Assembly: GCA_036506275.1 (NCBI GenBank)
Contig: DASXSB010000036.1
Coordinates: forward strand, 1 to 15,173
Direction of reading: 5' to 3'
Source of the DNA: DASXSB01 sp036506275
Lineage (GTDB): Bacteria; Methylomirabilota; Methylomirabilia; Rokubacteriales; CSP1-6
Length of the DNA stretch: 15,173 nucleotides
The notes under the pieces were generated by a model. That model searched no databases. It was not told where the DNA came from and worked only from the letters and a program-made list of their open reading frames with translations. The translations under genes and the position numbers were made by a program. This document shows, piece after piece, positions 1 through 7,797 of the stretch. The first letter of the stretch is position 1, and each line of letters opens with the position of its first letter.

Positions 1-552
1 GTGGTCGGCGGCGCCGGCTACGGCAGCGCCTCCGGCGAGCGCGACCGCTTCCGTCAGGACTCCGAGAGCACGGCGCGTCGCCTGGAGACGGAGGGGATGG
101 AGGCGGTGGCCGACTTCTACGCGAAGGGGCCGACGCGCGTCCAGTTCATGGACAAGGATCCTCTCGGCTGGCGCGAGTTCGACGCGTGGTTGCGCGAGGG
201 ATCCGCCACCGGGCGCGCCCTCACCCTGCGCGGGGTGCAGATGTCGCGGCCGTCGATCTTCGATCTCGGGCCCGGGTTGAAGGCCCTCGAGGTGCCGACG
301 CTCGTGATCACCGGCGACGAGGACGATCCCTGTCTCGAAGCCGGCATCTTCATGAAGCGGACGATCCCGAGCGCCGGGCTCGCCGTCCTGCCGAAGTCCG
401 GGCACACGATCAACCTCGAGGAGCCGGAGATGTTCAACCGCGCCGTCCTCGATTTCCTGACCGCGGTCGACGCTGGACGGTGGCCGCGACGCAATCCCGC
501 CTCGCAGACCGGCTCCGCGATCCTGCCCGGCGCCGCCGCCGACGGCCGCTAG
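1..552 (+). CDS. alpha/beta hydrolase, C-terminal part (5' truncated by window edge)
   Basis: This is the C-terminal part of an alpha/beta-hydrolase-fold protein, 183 codons visible. The frame is open to the first base, so the GTG at position 1 is probably internal and the nucleophile-elbow serine (G-x-S-x-G) would lie off the left edge. Two marks identify the family. A strand-turn motif, PTLVITGDEDDP (residues 99-110), matches the catalytic-acid loop, with Asp108 the likely acid. SGHTINLEEPEMF (133-145) carries the catalytic His135 and the usual last-helix signature. The lid-like helical stretch (about residues 13-75) precedes them. The tail after residue 158 is low-complexity and probably disordered. 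Substrate cannot be told; esterases, epoxide hydrolases, haloalkane dehalogenases and C-C bond hydrolases share this pattern. The next gene follows after 18 bp on the same strand, so the two may be cotranscribed. Confidence 0.85.
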   Translation: MVGGAGYGSASGERDRFRQDSESTARRLETEGMEAVADFYAKGPTRVQFMDKDPLGWREFDAWLREGSATGRALTLRGVQMSRPSIFDLGPGLKALEVPTLVITGDEDDPCLEAGIFMKRTIPSAGLAVLPKSGHTINLEEPEMFNRAVLDFLTAVDAGRWPRRNPASQTGSAILPGAAADGR

Positions 553-570
553 CATCGACGTCACGGTGTC

Positions 571-1569
571 ATGAAGCTCGGGTTCCACGTCGGGCAGGTG
601 GTGAGGCCTCGGTACGATCTCCAGCGCCAGTGGCGCGATCACCTGGAACAGATCCGCACCAGTCGCGACGCCGGCTTCGATTTCGTCTCCTGGGGTCACC
701 ACTGGCTCATTCATCCGTTCCAGCACTTCCAGCCGATTCCCGTCCTCGCCCGCTTCGCGGCGGAGGCCGGCTCCATGGATCTCGCCACCGGCGTGCTGCT
801 CACGCCGCTCCTCAACCCGGTTCAGGTCGCGGAAGACATCGCCACCCTCGACCACATCTGCGAGGGGCGCTTGATCTTCGGCGTCGGCCTCGGCTACCGG
901 CCGGAGGAGTTCGAGGCGGCGGGAGGCGCCATGGCGGAGCGGGTCGGGCGCTTCGAGGAAGGACTGGCGCTGATGAAGCGGCTGTGGACCGAGGACGAGG
1001 TGACGCACGCCGGACCGTTCTATCGCGTGACGGGCGCGCGGCCGACGGCGCGGCCATACCAGAAACCGCACCCGCGCATCTGGATCGCCGCCACGAACGA
1101 GCGCGCCGTGCGCCGCGCGGGCCGCCTCGGGCATTCGTTCTTTGCGCTCGGGACGCTCGGCCACGCGCGACTCCAGAAATTGCTCGCGCTCTGGCGGGCG
1201 ACGCTGCGCGAGCACGGCCACGCGGAGCCCCCCGAGGTCCCGATGCACCGGGAGCTGTACGTGGCCATGACCCGCGACCGTGCGCGGCGACTGGCGCGTC
1301 CGCGCATCGAGGCGAAGTACGCCGGCTATGCGCAGCATGGGCTTCCCGGCGTGGGCGCCACCCTTGCCGGCGGCGTCGATGCCCTCGTGCCTGATCCATT
1401 CATCGTCGGCGACGCCGGCGATTGCGTCGACGCCCTCTCCCGCTACGCCGAGCTCGGTGTCACGCACGCGGCCGTGCGCCTCTTCTGGCCCGAGATGGCG
1501 CAGGCGGAGGTACTGGAGATGATCGAGCTGGTGGGCGCGCTCGTGATTCCGAAGCTCAAACGTCGGTAG
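571..1569 (+). CDS. LLM-class flavin-dependent oxidoreductase (luciferase-like monooxygenase)
   Basis: 332 residues, the usual length for a bacterial-luciferase-like TIM-barrel enzyme that uses reduced FMN or F420 delivered by a partner. The N-terminus MKLGFHVGQ is the first barrel strand. The family core is very clear: LLTPLLNPVQVAEDIATLDH (76-95), then CEGRLIFGVGLGYRPEEF (97-114), followed by RFEEGLALMKRLW (127-139), GPFYRV (148-153) and KPHPRIWIA (165-173). Enzymes of this group oxidise or desulfonate small organics, or reduce them with F420; substrate is not predictable here. The ATG at 571 starts exactly at the barrel strand, but no good Shine-Dalgarno sequence precedes it. That fits translation coupled to, or a leaderless transcript close behind, the hydrolase gene ending 18 bp upstream. 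The neighbours (hydrolase before, importer after) suggest a catabolic role, which is inference. Confidence 0.92.
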   Translation: MKLGFHVGQVVRPRYDLQRQWRDHLEQIRTSRDAGFDFVSWGHHWLIHPFQHFQPIPVLARFAAEAGSMDLATGVLLTPLLNPVQVAEDIATLDHICEGRLIFGVGLGYRPEEFEAAGGAMAERVGRFEEGLALMKRLWTEDEVTHAGPFYRVTGARPTARPYQKPHPRIWIAATNERAVRRAGRLGHSFFALGTLGHARLQKLLALWRATLREHGHAEPPEVPMHRELYVAMTRDRARRLARPRIEAKYAGYAQHGLPGVGATLAGGVDALVPDPFIVGDAGDCVDALSRYAELGVTHAAVRLFWPEMAQAEVLEMIELVGALVIPKLKRR

Positions 1570-1626
1570 CGCCGTCGCCTCGACCACCGTCGCCCTCGCG
1601 TCGATCGTCCTCGGGAGTGACCTCGC

Positions 1627-1655
1627 TTGACTTCGTCCGGTGCCTGTGGGACCGT
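1627..1655 (+). promoter_or_regulatory. weak sigma70-type promoter candidate for the peptide-type ABC operon
   Basis: In the 164-bp gap before the solute-binding protein gene there is TTGACT (1627-1632; 5 of 6 bases of the -35 consensus), a 17-bp spacer, and GACCGT (1650-1655), which keeps only the key A2 and T6 of a -10 box. It would give a leader of roughly 70 nt ending in a good ribosome binding site. The -10 is poor, so this is tentative. I see no terminator hairpin or other element in the gap. Confidence 0.25.
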
Positions 1656-1733
1656 CGCCGGCACCGAGTGGCCGGCAGCCAGCAGCGTCCTTTCCTTCGC
1701 GGACAGCGTAAAGACGCAGGGAGGAGACCCGGG

Positions 1734-3431
1734 ATGGCCACGCACGATTTCCTCGCACATCCCCTGCGCCATCATGTCAATCGCCGCCAGTTCTTGACGC
1801 GTGTCGGCTGGGGCGGCCTCGGCGCCACCACGTTCGTGCTCGCGCGCGGTCGCCGTGTCTCCGCGCAGCCGGCATCGCCGTATCCGGACTGGATCCCGCC
1901 CAGCCCGAAGCCGCCCAAGCGAGGGGGAACGCTCACGCGCGCATCGGCCTGGGATCCGCCCGTTCTCGATCCACGGCTGACGAACTCGGTGGGACTCTTC
2001 CAGATCGCGTCCCTCGTGAGCAACCGGCTGCTCCGCTATCCGTTCGCGGACGAGGCCGCCAACACCACCGATCTCACGCTCAAGGGTGACCTCGCGGAAT
2101 CGTGGGAAGGCAACAGCGATTCCCGGATGTGGACGTTCAAGCTTCGGAAGGGCGTGAAGTGGCACAACGTCGCGCCCGTGAACGGACGCGAGTTCGTGGC
2201 CGCCGACGCCAAGTACTGCTACGAGGCCTATGCGAAGGAAGGCGTGCAGGCTTTCACGTTCGGCGAAATCGAGGGGATGGAGACGCCGGACAAGCACACG
2301 CTGCGCGTCCATCTCAAGTCGCCCAACACGATGTTCCCGCAGAACCTCGCGGAAGCCGTCACGGTCATCTTTCCGCGGGAGGTCCTGGAAGAGGACGGCG
2401 ACCTGAAAAAGCGCATGGTGGGCACCGGCCCCTTCATCCTGAAGGAGCACACGCGCAAAGTGCGAGCAGTGCTGGCTCGCAACCCCGATTACTTCGACAA
2501 GGGGCGTCCCTACGTGGACGAGTACACGATCCTGTCCACGCCGGATGCCGCCACCCGGACCGCCGCCTTCCGCACCGGCCAGAGCGATTTCCACTGGGTG
2601 GCGAGCCTCAGCGACGTGGAGACCATTCTCAAGACGACCCCCACCGCCGTCGTCGAGGAGTTCAAGTTCTTGCAGACGCCGTTCGGCCTCGCTCTCGCCC
2701 AGGATCGGCCGCCCTTCAACGACCTCCGGGTGCGCCGCGCCATCTCGATGGCCATCGACCGCCAGAAGCAGGTCGACACCGTGTACGAGGGCCACGGGAT
2801 CCTGGGCTGGGGCATTCCGTACATCTACTTCCAGGACACGAAGCCGACGGCGGCCCAGCTCGGGCCGTGGTGGCAGTACCGCCCCGCGGACGCGAAGAAG
2901 CTCCTCACCGAAGCCGGGCACGGAAACGGATTCGAGACGACGCTCTTCTACTACGAGTATTTCCCGCAGATGACGTCGCAGGTCCAGCTCGTGCAGCAGG
3001 ATCTCAAGAAGAACCTCAACATCAACGTCAAGATCACCAAGCTCGACTACACGACCTATTACGGGCGCTACGCGGAAGGCAAGTGGGACGGCATGGCGTG
3101 GGGCTTCAAGACCGGGTACGCGGTGAGCCTCGACGAGCAGACTTATCAGTACATGCACTCGAAGTCGACGAAGAACTACTTCCGCTTCGCCGATCCCGTC
3201 GTCGACGAGCTGGTGACCAAGCTCCGGCAGACGCCCGACCGCGCCGAGCAGCGCACGATCACCAAGAAGATCTTCGAGCGCGAGCACGACCAAGTGCTCC
3301 GGATGTGGATGCCGTACGACCCCGGGTTCCTTATCTGGCACCCGTACCTGAGAAACATCGGCGCCCTCGCCATCCGGCGCAGCGACGGCTACGGGTCCTC
3401 CACGCTCGCCCGCCTGTGGATAGACAAGTAG
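1734..3431 (+). CDS. ABC transporter substrate-binding protein, peptide/nickel type (SBP_bac_5, DppA/OppA-like), Tat-exported
   Basis: 565 residues, the extracytoplasmic solute receptor of a cluster-C ABC importer. The start at ATG 1734 is chosen because AGGGAGGAG (1718-1726) sits at proper spacing; the frame is open further upstream but has no such signal. The N-terminus has a twin-arginine signal: NRRQFLTR (16-23), a short hydrophobic helix, then VSAQP around residue 45. The protein may therefore fold before export. Family marks are RGGTLTRA at about 63, LAESWE near 120, FKLRKGVKWH near 137, GTGPFILKEH near 230 and FNDLRVRRAISMAIDRQ (328-344). Relatives bind peptides, glutathione, sugars, nickel or opines, so the ligand is unknown. 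The two permease genes follow directly. Tat export is common for this family in some high-GC phyla but is not the rule. Confidence 0.93.
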   Translation: MATHDFLAHPLRHHVNRRQFLTRVGWGGLGATTFVLARGRRVSAQPASPYPDWIPPSPKPPKRGGTLTRASAWDPPVLDPRLTNSVGLFQIASLVSNRLLRYPFADEAANTTDLTLKGDLAESWEGNSDSRMWTFKLRKGVKWHNVAPVNGREFVAADAKYCYEAYAKEGVQAFTFGEIEGMETPDKHTLRVHLKSPNTMFPQNLAEAVTVIFPREVLEEDGDLKKRMVGTGPFILKEHTRKVRAVLARNPDYFDKGRPYVDEYTILSTPDAATRTAAFRTGQSDFHWVASLSDVETILKTTPTAVVEEFKFLQTPFGLALAQDRPPFNDLRVRRAISMAIDRQKQVDTVYEGHGILGWGIPYIYFQDTKPTAAQLGPWWQYRPADAKKLLTEAGHGNGFETTLFYYEYFPQMTSQVQLVQQDLKKNLNINVKITKLDYTTYYGRYAEGKWDGMAWGFKTGYAVSLDEQTYQYMHSKSTKNYFRFADPVVDELVTKLRQTPDRAEQRTITKKIFEREHDQVLRMWMPYDPGFLIWHPYLRNIGALAIRRSDGYGSSTLARLWIDK

Positions 3432-3469
3432 CGGCGGGATAAGCGGGCAGGCGCCGACGCCGGACCGTC

Positions 3470-4420
3470 ATGTACAAGTACGCCCTTCGCCGGCTGTTGC
3501 TGGCCATTCCGGTCCTGCTGCTGTCGTCGCTGATCGTCTTCGGCCTCATGCGCGTGATGCCGGGCGACGCCCTCACCGCGCTCATGGCGGAGTCCGGAAA
3601 CGTGGGCGAGCGCGAGCTCCAGAAGCTGCGCGCGGAGCTCGGGCTCCAGCGTCCCTACCACGAGCAGTACCTGGTCTGGCTCTGGCAGATGATCCGGCTC
3701 GATCCCGGCTACTCGATCTTCACCAACGAGCCCATCGCGGTCGCCCTCAAGAAGGCCATCCCCGTCACCGTCGAGCTCGCCGTGCTCGCCATGATCCTCG
3801 GCCTCGCCATCGCGATCCCGGTCGGGGTGCTGTCGGCCACGCGCCAGGACACGGCGTCGGACTACGTCGGACGAGTCGTCGCCGTGTCCGGCCTCTCACT
3901 CCCGGACTTCTGGCTGGGAACGCTCGTCATCACCTTCGCGGCGATCTGGTTCCGCTGGATGCCGCCCATCGGCTACGCGAGCCTGTGGGACGCGCCGTGG
4001 AAGAATCTCCAGCAGTTCCTGCTGCCGGCGGCCGTCCTCGGCTATCGCCTGTCGGCGGCCACCATGCGCATGACGCGCTCGACCGTGCTCGAGGTCCTGC
4101 GCGAGGACTACGTGCGTACGGCGTGGGCGAAGGGTCTGGGCGGGCGCCTCGTCGTGTACAAGCACGCCCTGAAGAACGCGCTCATCCCCGTCATCACCAT
4201 CGTGGGCGGGCAGCTCGGCACGTTGCTGGCGGGAACGGTGATCGTGGAGACGATCTTCGCCCTCCCCGGCATGGGCCGCCTCACGGTGGAGGCGATCCTG
4301 TTCCGCGACTATCCGGTGGTGCAGACGAACGTCATGCTGGTGGCGGGCACCCTCGTCACGTTGAACCTGCTCGTCGATCTCACGTACGCGTGGCTCGACC
4401 CGCGCATTCACTATCGATGA
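3470..4420 (+). CDS. ABC transporter permease, DppB-like (BPD_transp_1)
   Basis: 316 residues, inner-membrane permease of the peptide/nickel-type importer whose receptor is encoded 38 bp upstream. The N-terminus MYKYALRRLLLAIPVLLL is the typical first transmembrane helix of DppB-type proteins, followed by MRVMPGDAL and an extracytoplasmic segment with LRAELGLQRPYHEQYLVWL (53-71). Further hydrophobic helices lie at about 97-122, 134-160, 180-198, 235-258 and 285-305. The cytoplasmic EAA loop that docks the ATPase is visible at about 214-240 (YVRTAWAKGLGGRLVVYKHA, then LKNALIPV). Length is normal and nothing is missing. The start at 3470 fits the helix, but the Shine-Dalgarno sequence is weak. 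Together with the next gene it should form the heterodimeric pore. Confidence 0.94.
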   Translation: MYKYALRRLLLAIPVLLLSSLIVFGLMRVMPGDALTALMAESGNVGERELQKLRAELGLQRPYHEQYLVWLWQMIRLDPGYSIFTNEPIAVALKKAIPVTVELAVLAMILGLAIAIPVGVLSATRQDTASDYVGRVVAVSGLSLPDFWLGTLVITFAAIWFRWMPPIGYASLWDAPWKNLQQFLLPAAVLGYRLSAATMRMTRSTVLEVLREDYVRTAWAKGLGGRLVVYKHALKNALIPVITIVGGQLGTLLAGTVIVETIFALPGMGRLTVEAILFRDYPVVQTNVMLVAGTLVTLNLLVDLTYAWLDPRIHYR

Positions 4421-4433
4421 TGGGGAGCCGTCG

Positions 4434-5333
4434 ATGGCGACGGTGACGGAACGTCTTCACGTCGAGGAGCCCGCCTTCGTCGCTCCCGGTCGCGCGCAGG
4501 CGCTGTGGATCGTCATGCGGCGCAAGCCGCTGGGGGCGGTGTCGGCGCTCGTCATCGCCGCCCTCGTCGCCACCGCGATCTTCGCCGACCTCCTCGCTCC
4601 CTACGATCCCCTCGAAGCGCGACCGGAAATCCGCCTCGCCGCTCCCAGCGCGGAGCATCCATTCGGGACGGACGACATCGGCCGCGACGTCTTGAGTCGC
4701 GTCATCCACGGCGCCCGGATCTCGCTCTGGGTGGGGCTGCTCGCGGTGGGCATCGGGACGGTGGCGGGGATGCTGATCGGGCTCGTGTGCGGCTACTGGG
4801 AAGGGCGGCTCGATCTCGCGCTCCAGCGCGTCATGGACGCCCTCATGGCCATCCCCGGTCTCGTGCTCGCGCTCGCGATCGTGTCCGTGCTGCGACCGAA
4901 CACGACGAACGCGATGCTCGCCATCGCCATCGTGATCATTCCCGGCAACGCGCGCATCGTGCGCGGGGCCGTGCTGTCGGCGAAGCAGAACCGCTACGTG
5001 GAGGCGGCCCAGGCCATGGGCTGTCGCCACCTGCGCATCCTCGCCCGCCACATCCTGCCCAACGTGACGGCGCCCATCCTCGTCATCGCGTCCATCTGGC
5101 TCGGCAACGCGATCCTGATCGAGGCGTCGCTGAGCTTCCTCGGGCTTGGCACTCAGCCGCCGACGCCGTCGTGGGGCTTGATGCTGAGCAGCACCGGGCG
5201 CGCGTTCATGGAGCAGGCGCCGTGGCTGGCGATCTTCCCGGGCCTCGCCATCAGCCTCGCCGTCCTCGGCTTCAATCTCTTCGGCGATACGCTCCGCGAC
5301 GCCTGGGATCCACGCCTCCGCGGCAGCCGCTGA
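4434..5333 (+). CDS. ABC transporter permease, DppC-like (OppC N-terminal + BPD_transp_1)
   Basis: 299 residues, the second permease of the importer, 13 bp after the DppB-like gene, with GGGGAG (4422-4427) ahead of ATG 4434. It shows the DppC order: a cytoplasmic N-terminus, a first helix (about 33-54), the periplasmic signature HPFGTDDIGRDVLSRVIHGA (75-94), four or five further helices, and the EAA loop at 188-216 (YVEAAQAMGCRHLRILARH, then ILPNVTAP). The C-terminal FNLFGDTLRDAWDPRL motif is the standard ending of the family. The usual DppD and DppF ATPase genes do not follow; the next gene is convergent on the minus strand. The ATPases must be encoded elsewhere if the system works. Confidence 0.94.
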   Translation: MATVTERLHVEEPAFVAPGRAQALWIVMRRKPLGAVSALVIAALVATAIFADLLAPYDPLEARPEIRLAAPSAEHPFGTDDIGRDVLSRVIHGARISLWVGLLAVGIGTVAGMLIGLVCGYWEGRLDLALQRVMDALMAIPGLVLALAIVSVLRPNTTNAMLAIAIVIIPGNARIVRGAVLSAKQNRYVEAAQAMGCRHLRILARHILPNVTAPILVIASIWLGNAILIEASLSFLGLGTQPPTPSWGLMLSSTGRAFMEQAPWLAIFPGLAISLAVLGFNLFGDTLRDAWDPRLRGSR

Positions 5334-5378
5334 CGCGCCCGCGCCGATCGCCTAGCCGCTGATCGCGCTCTCCGACGA

Positions 5379-6842
5379 TCACGCGGGCGCGGGCGCTGCC
5401 AGCACGGCGGCCGCCGCTTTCTCGACGGTGGTGCCCGCGAAGAACTCCGGGTTGCCCGCGCCCCACAGCCGGACGGCGTTGGCGAACGTGAAGTCACGAA
5501 AGTCGGCGGCCGTGAGCAAGCCGTCCTCGACGAGCTCGTACGCCTCCGGCAGCACCTCCGCCATGTCGGGCACGTCGAAGTGGCCGATGTCGGAGCCGAA
5601 GATGGCGTTGAGGCGAGCCGCGAGGGGATTGGCGCGGCGGTCGAACCCCCACGCGTTGAGCCGGTCGTCCGCCTCGCAGCCGAAGTAGAAGCGCGGCACG
5701 AAGAGATCGCGAAGGGCTTCCGGGCTGTCGATGCGGCAGGCGGAGAAATCGTCGAGGTCGTCGAGACCGCCCGTGAGGTCGACGGCGGTGGGATCGGGCC
5801 AGCCGTCGCGCTCGCGCAACGCGGTCACGAGCGCGTCGGCGCCGTACTCGTGCGCGAGCTCCATGAGGAGCGCGCGGTCGAGCGAGCGCGGGTCGGTGTG
5901 CGCGAGCGCCTTGCGGTTGCGCTTCTCCCAGTGGCCGAGGAGATCGGCGTAGAGCATCGACGCCCACGCCACGCCGCCTTCGAGGAAGGCGAAGCGCAGG
6001 TCGGGGAACCGCCGCGTGACGCCGCCGAGGAAGATCGCCTTGCACACGGCGTGGCCGGCCGCCGCGAAGTGGCCGATGTGGTTGTACGTGAAGTTCGTCG
6101 GCGACAGGCGGAGCCCCTGGCGGCGGACGCCGGTATGGAACGTGGGCGCGATCCCGAGCTCGGCGCACTTCGCCCACAGCGGGTCGTAGTCGTAGGCGCT
6201 GTCGAGGCCGAGCGCGTCGTACCACTTGACGAAGCGGGCGGCGGCGGGATCGTCCACCGTCACCGCCGGCACCGGACGCGGAACGAGGCTGGCGAACATG
6301 GCCACCTTGAAGCCCAGCTCGCGCGTGCAGTGTTCGAGCTCCTCGATCGCCTCCTCCGGCGTGTGAACGGGCACGATGGCGGCCGGCGTCAGGCGGTCTC
6401 CGAAGTCACGGAAATGCTCGGCGGTGAGGATGTTGAAGGCGCGGCAGGTGGCGCGCCGAAGGGCGTCGTCCTCGATGCGGGGCACGCGCAGCCCCACCGT
6501 CGGATAGAGCACGGCGAAGTCGATGCCCAGCTCGCCGAGCCGCTCGTAGAGCAGCCGCGGCAGCATCGCCGTCGCCCGGTCCCGCGTGTTCTTGGCCGGC
6601 GACGACCAGAACGCCTCCTGCGGGATCCGCCGCCGGCGGCGCTCGCCGACGGAGAGCGAGAGCGATTCGCGGACCTGGCGCCCGATCGACGCGAAGCCCT
6701 CGGCGGCGCGGTCGCCGCCGATGCGCCGGAGCTGCTCGGTCATGACAGGGCTGTACTCCACCCAGTGGCCGTCGGCGTCGATCACGGGATGAGCGAGCGA
6801 GGCCCGAATCCGAGATGCGCTCTGATGACCGTCGTGGCTCAC
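5379..6842 (-). CDS. amidohydrolase family 2 protein (metal-dependent TIM-barrel hydrolase or decarboxylase)
   Basis: 487 residues, read leftward from a GTG at 6842 with a strong Shine-Dalgarno sequence (CCGGAGGT on the minus strand, about 5 bp before the start). It belongs to the amidohydrolase-2 (ACMSD-like) group. The first strand reads VIDADGHWVEY (20-30), so the classical H-x-H becomes D24-x-H26, with Glu29 nearby. Other likely metal or active-site residues are His236 (APTFHTGV), His256/His258 (NHIGH), and the conserved late aspartate Asp418 in FGSDIGHFD. At 487 residues it is longer than ACMSD-type decarboxylases (about 330), with an insertion around 310-400. The cytoplasmic reaction could be hydrolysis or decarboxylation of an aromatic or cyclic acid; the substrate is unknown. 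It lies 39 bp downstream of the SRPBCC gene, as a likely two-gene operon. The Ala/Pro-rich tail is probably disordered. Confidence 0.88.
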   Translation of the reverse strand: MSHDGHQSASRIRASLAHPVIDADGHWVEYSPVMTEQLRRIGGDRAAEGFASIGRQVRESLSLSVGERRRRRIPQEAFWSSPAKNTRDRATAMLPRLLYERLGELGIDFAVLYPTVGLRVPRIEDDALRRATCRAFNILTAEHFRDFGDRLTPAAIVPVHTPEEAIEELEHCTRELGFKVAMFASLVPRPVPAVTVDDPAAARFVKWYDALGLDSAYDYDPLWAKCAELGIAPTFHTGVRRQGLRLSPTNFTYNHIGHFAAAGHAVCKAIFLGGVTRRFPDLRFAFLEGGVAWASMLYADLLGHWEKRNRKALAHTDPRSLDRALLMELAHEYGADALVTALRERDGWPDPTAVDLTGGLDDLDDFSACRIDSPEALRDLFVPRFYFGCEADDRLNAWGFDRRANPLAARLNAIFGSDIGHFDVPDMAEVLPEAYELVEDGLLTAADFRDFTFANAVRLWGAGNPEFFAGTTVEKAAAAVLAAPAPA

Positions 6843-6881
6843 GGTCCACCTCCGGGATGCCGAGTGGTCGGGACAGGCGGT

Positions 6882-7391
6882 TCAGCCGATGGGCTGGCGG
6901 GGACGCGTGCGCGCCGCGCGGTCGCGATACGCCCGGTACCGTCCGCTCTCGAGGTCACGGCGGTCCTGGGCGAGCGCCTTCTGCGCCGCGCGCCGAACGC
7001 CGAACGCGAACAGGGGCCCGAAGAAACGTTTCAGACCATCGTTCGGGATCTCGAAGCGCGCGGTGACGAGGGTGCCGTCGGGCGGCGCCGGCGCGTACGA
7101 GAAGTGGATCTCGAGGCCGCGATTGGTGCCCGCCACCACCTCCGACAGCAGGTCGCCGTTGTCGAGCACGGTGTTCATGACGTCGTCGACCTGCTTCAGG
7201 CCTACGATCCGCACTTCCTGTCGGAACCGGCAGCGCCGCCCATTGATCGTGATGAGGGACAGCGACAGCTCCGGGTGCACGTTGGCGTGGATGTGATAGG
7301 GGATATCGGCGAACTGCGCGCGCACCTCCTCGAGAGGGCGCCGGATGACGTCGGACACCGTGATGCTGATCGTCGGTGCTGGTGCTGCCAC
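6882..7391 (-). CDS. SRPBCC (START/Bet v1-like) family protein
   Basis: 169 residues from GTG 7391, chosen because AAAGGAGA (minus strand, 7405-7398) lies 6 bp ahead and because the fold begins right after it (TISITVSDVIRRPLEEV). The frame stays open upstream to 7517, but that extension is Arg/Gly-rich with no signal and is left out. The order fits a helix-grip hydrophobic-ligand domain: a first strand, a PLEEVRAQFADI helix, a run of strands (LSLSLITI, RFRQEVRIVG, GLEIHFSYAP, GTLVTARFEIP), and the long C-terminal helix ending ALAQDRRDLESGRYRAYRD. Such proteins bind hydrophobic ligands or act as cyclases, dehydratases or Rieske-oxygenase partners. It is first in a unit with the amidohydrolase, so a role in handling the same hydrophobic or aromatic compound is plausible but inferred. 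Confidence 0.8.
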   Translation of the reverse strand: MAAPAPTISITVSDVIRRPLEEVRAQFADIPYHIHANVHPELSLSLITINGRRCRFRQEVRIVGLKQVDDVMNTVLDNGDLLSEVVAGTNRGLEIHFSYAPAPPDGTLVTARFEIPNDGLKRFFGPLFAFGVRRAAQKALAQDRRDLESGRYRAYRDRAARTRPRQPIG

Positions 7392-7459
7392 CTCTTGTCT
7401 CCTTTGTCGTCGCCCTCTCTGTTCCCGGCGATGCCCACCGGCCCCCGCGAACGCTTCCC

Positions 7460-7472
7460 ACCTCCGGGAGGT
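7460..7472. repeat. perfect 13-bp palindrome, possible operator or leader hairpin
   Basis: ACCTCCGGGAGGT has two 6-bp arms around a single central base. It lies about 70 bp upstream of the SRPBCC start, between the candidate leftward promoter and the gene, so it would be in the 5' leader of that transcript. It could be a regulator site or, as RNA, a small structure containing both a Shine-Dalgarno-like and an anti-Shine-Dalgarno-like string. The single-base loop makes a hairpin of all six pairs impossible, which favours a DNA site if it is functional. Confidence 0.3.
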
Positions 7473-7488
7473 AGCGCCCGCGGCCTGC

Positions 7489-7517
7489 AATATGGCGGAT
7501 CGCGACAGCGCACGCAA
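7489..7517 (-). promoter_or_regulatory. weak sigma70-type promoter candidate for the SRPBCC-amidohydrolase unit
   Basis: Read on the minus strand, TTGCGT (7517-7512), a 17-bp spacer and CATATT (7494-7489; 4 of 6 bases of the -10 consensus) give correct spacing. Transcription would start near 7481, with a leader of about 90 nt carrying the palindrome at 7460-7472. The -35 keeps only TTG. It is the best match I see in this part of the region, but it is weak. Confidence 0.25.
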
Positions 7518-7797
7518 CCCCCGGGCCTCCTCGCCGGCGGGCGCACTCCGCAGGGCGACGCCGTCGCCGAGACCGACGAATCGTGGCTAGGAACGGACCG
7601 ACGCGTGCCAGGTTTTCACGCCAGAACGGCGGGCGCCGCCGTGAGTTCTTGCTCAACGGGCCTGCGAGTGGGGAGGATACATCGAAAGCCAAGGCACCCG
7701 CCCGCGCGTCATATCGAAAAATCCTTCTGTCCCACGCGGCTTTCGGCGACGTCGGAAGCACGGATCGCGGTCACTGGCTAGAACGGAGTCACCCGTT

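Noticed and set aside
1443..3341. A 632-codon open frame on the minus strand opposite the solute-binding protein gene
   Set aside because: It mirrors the codon pattern of the real gene: GC-rich third positions suppress antisense stops. The peptide is Val/Leu/Arg/Glu/His-biased with no family motif, and the plus-strand gene is unmistakable.
2102..3442. A 446-codon plus-strand frame inside the solute-binding protein gene
   Set aside because: It is an Arg/Pro/Ala-rich +1 frame shadow with no motif; the overlapping frame is a clear SBP_bac_5 protein.
7500..7590. Possible cyclic-di-GMP riboswitch ahead of the pilin operon
   Set aside because: I looked because pilin genes can carry one. Only a short CAGGGCGACGCC-like string is present; the paired stems and conserved core of the GEMM class are not visible.
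5580..7781. A 733-codon open frame on the plus strand over the SRPBCC and amidohydrolase genes
   Set aside because: It is antisense to two well-supported genes that have their own ribosome binding sites. The peptide is Arg/Val/Glu/Ala-rich low-complexity sequence, expected from GC-rich antisense frames.
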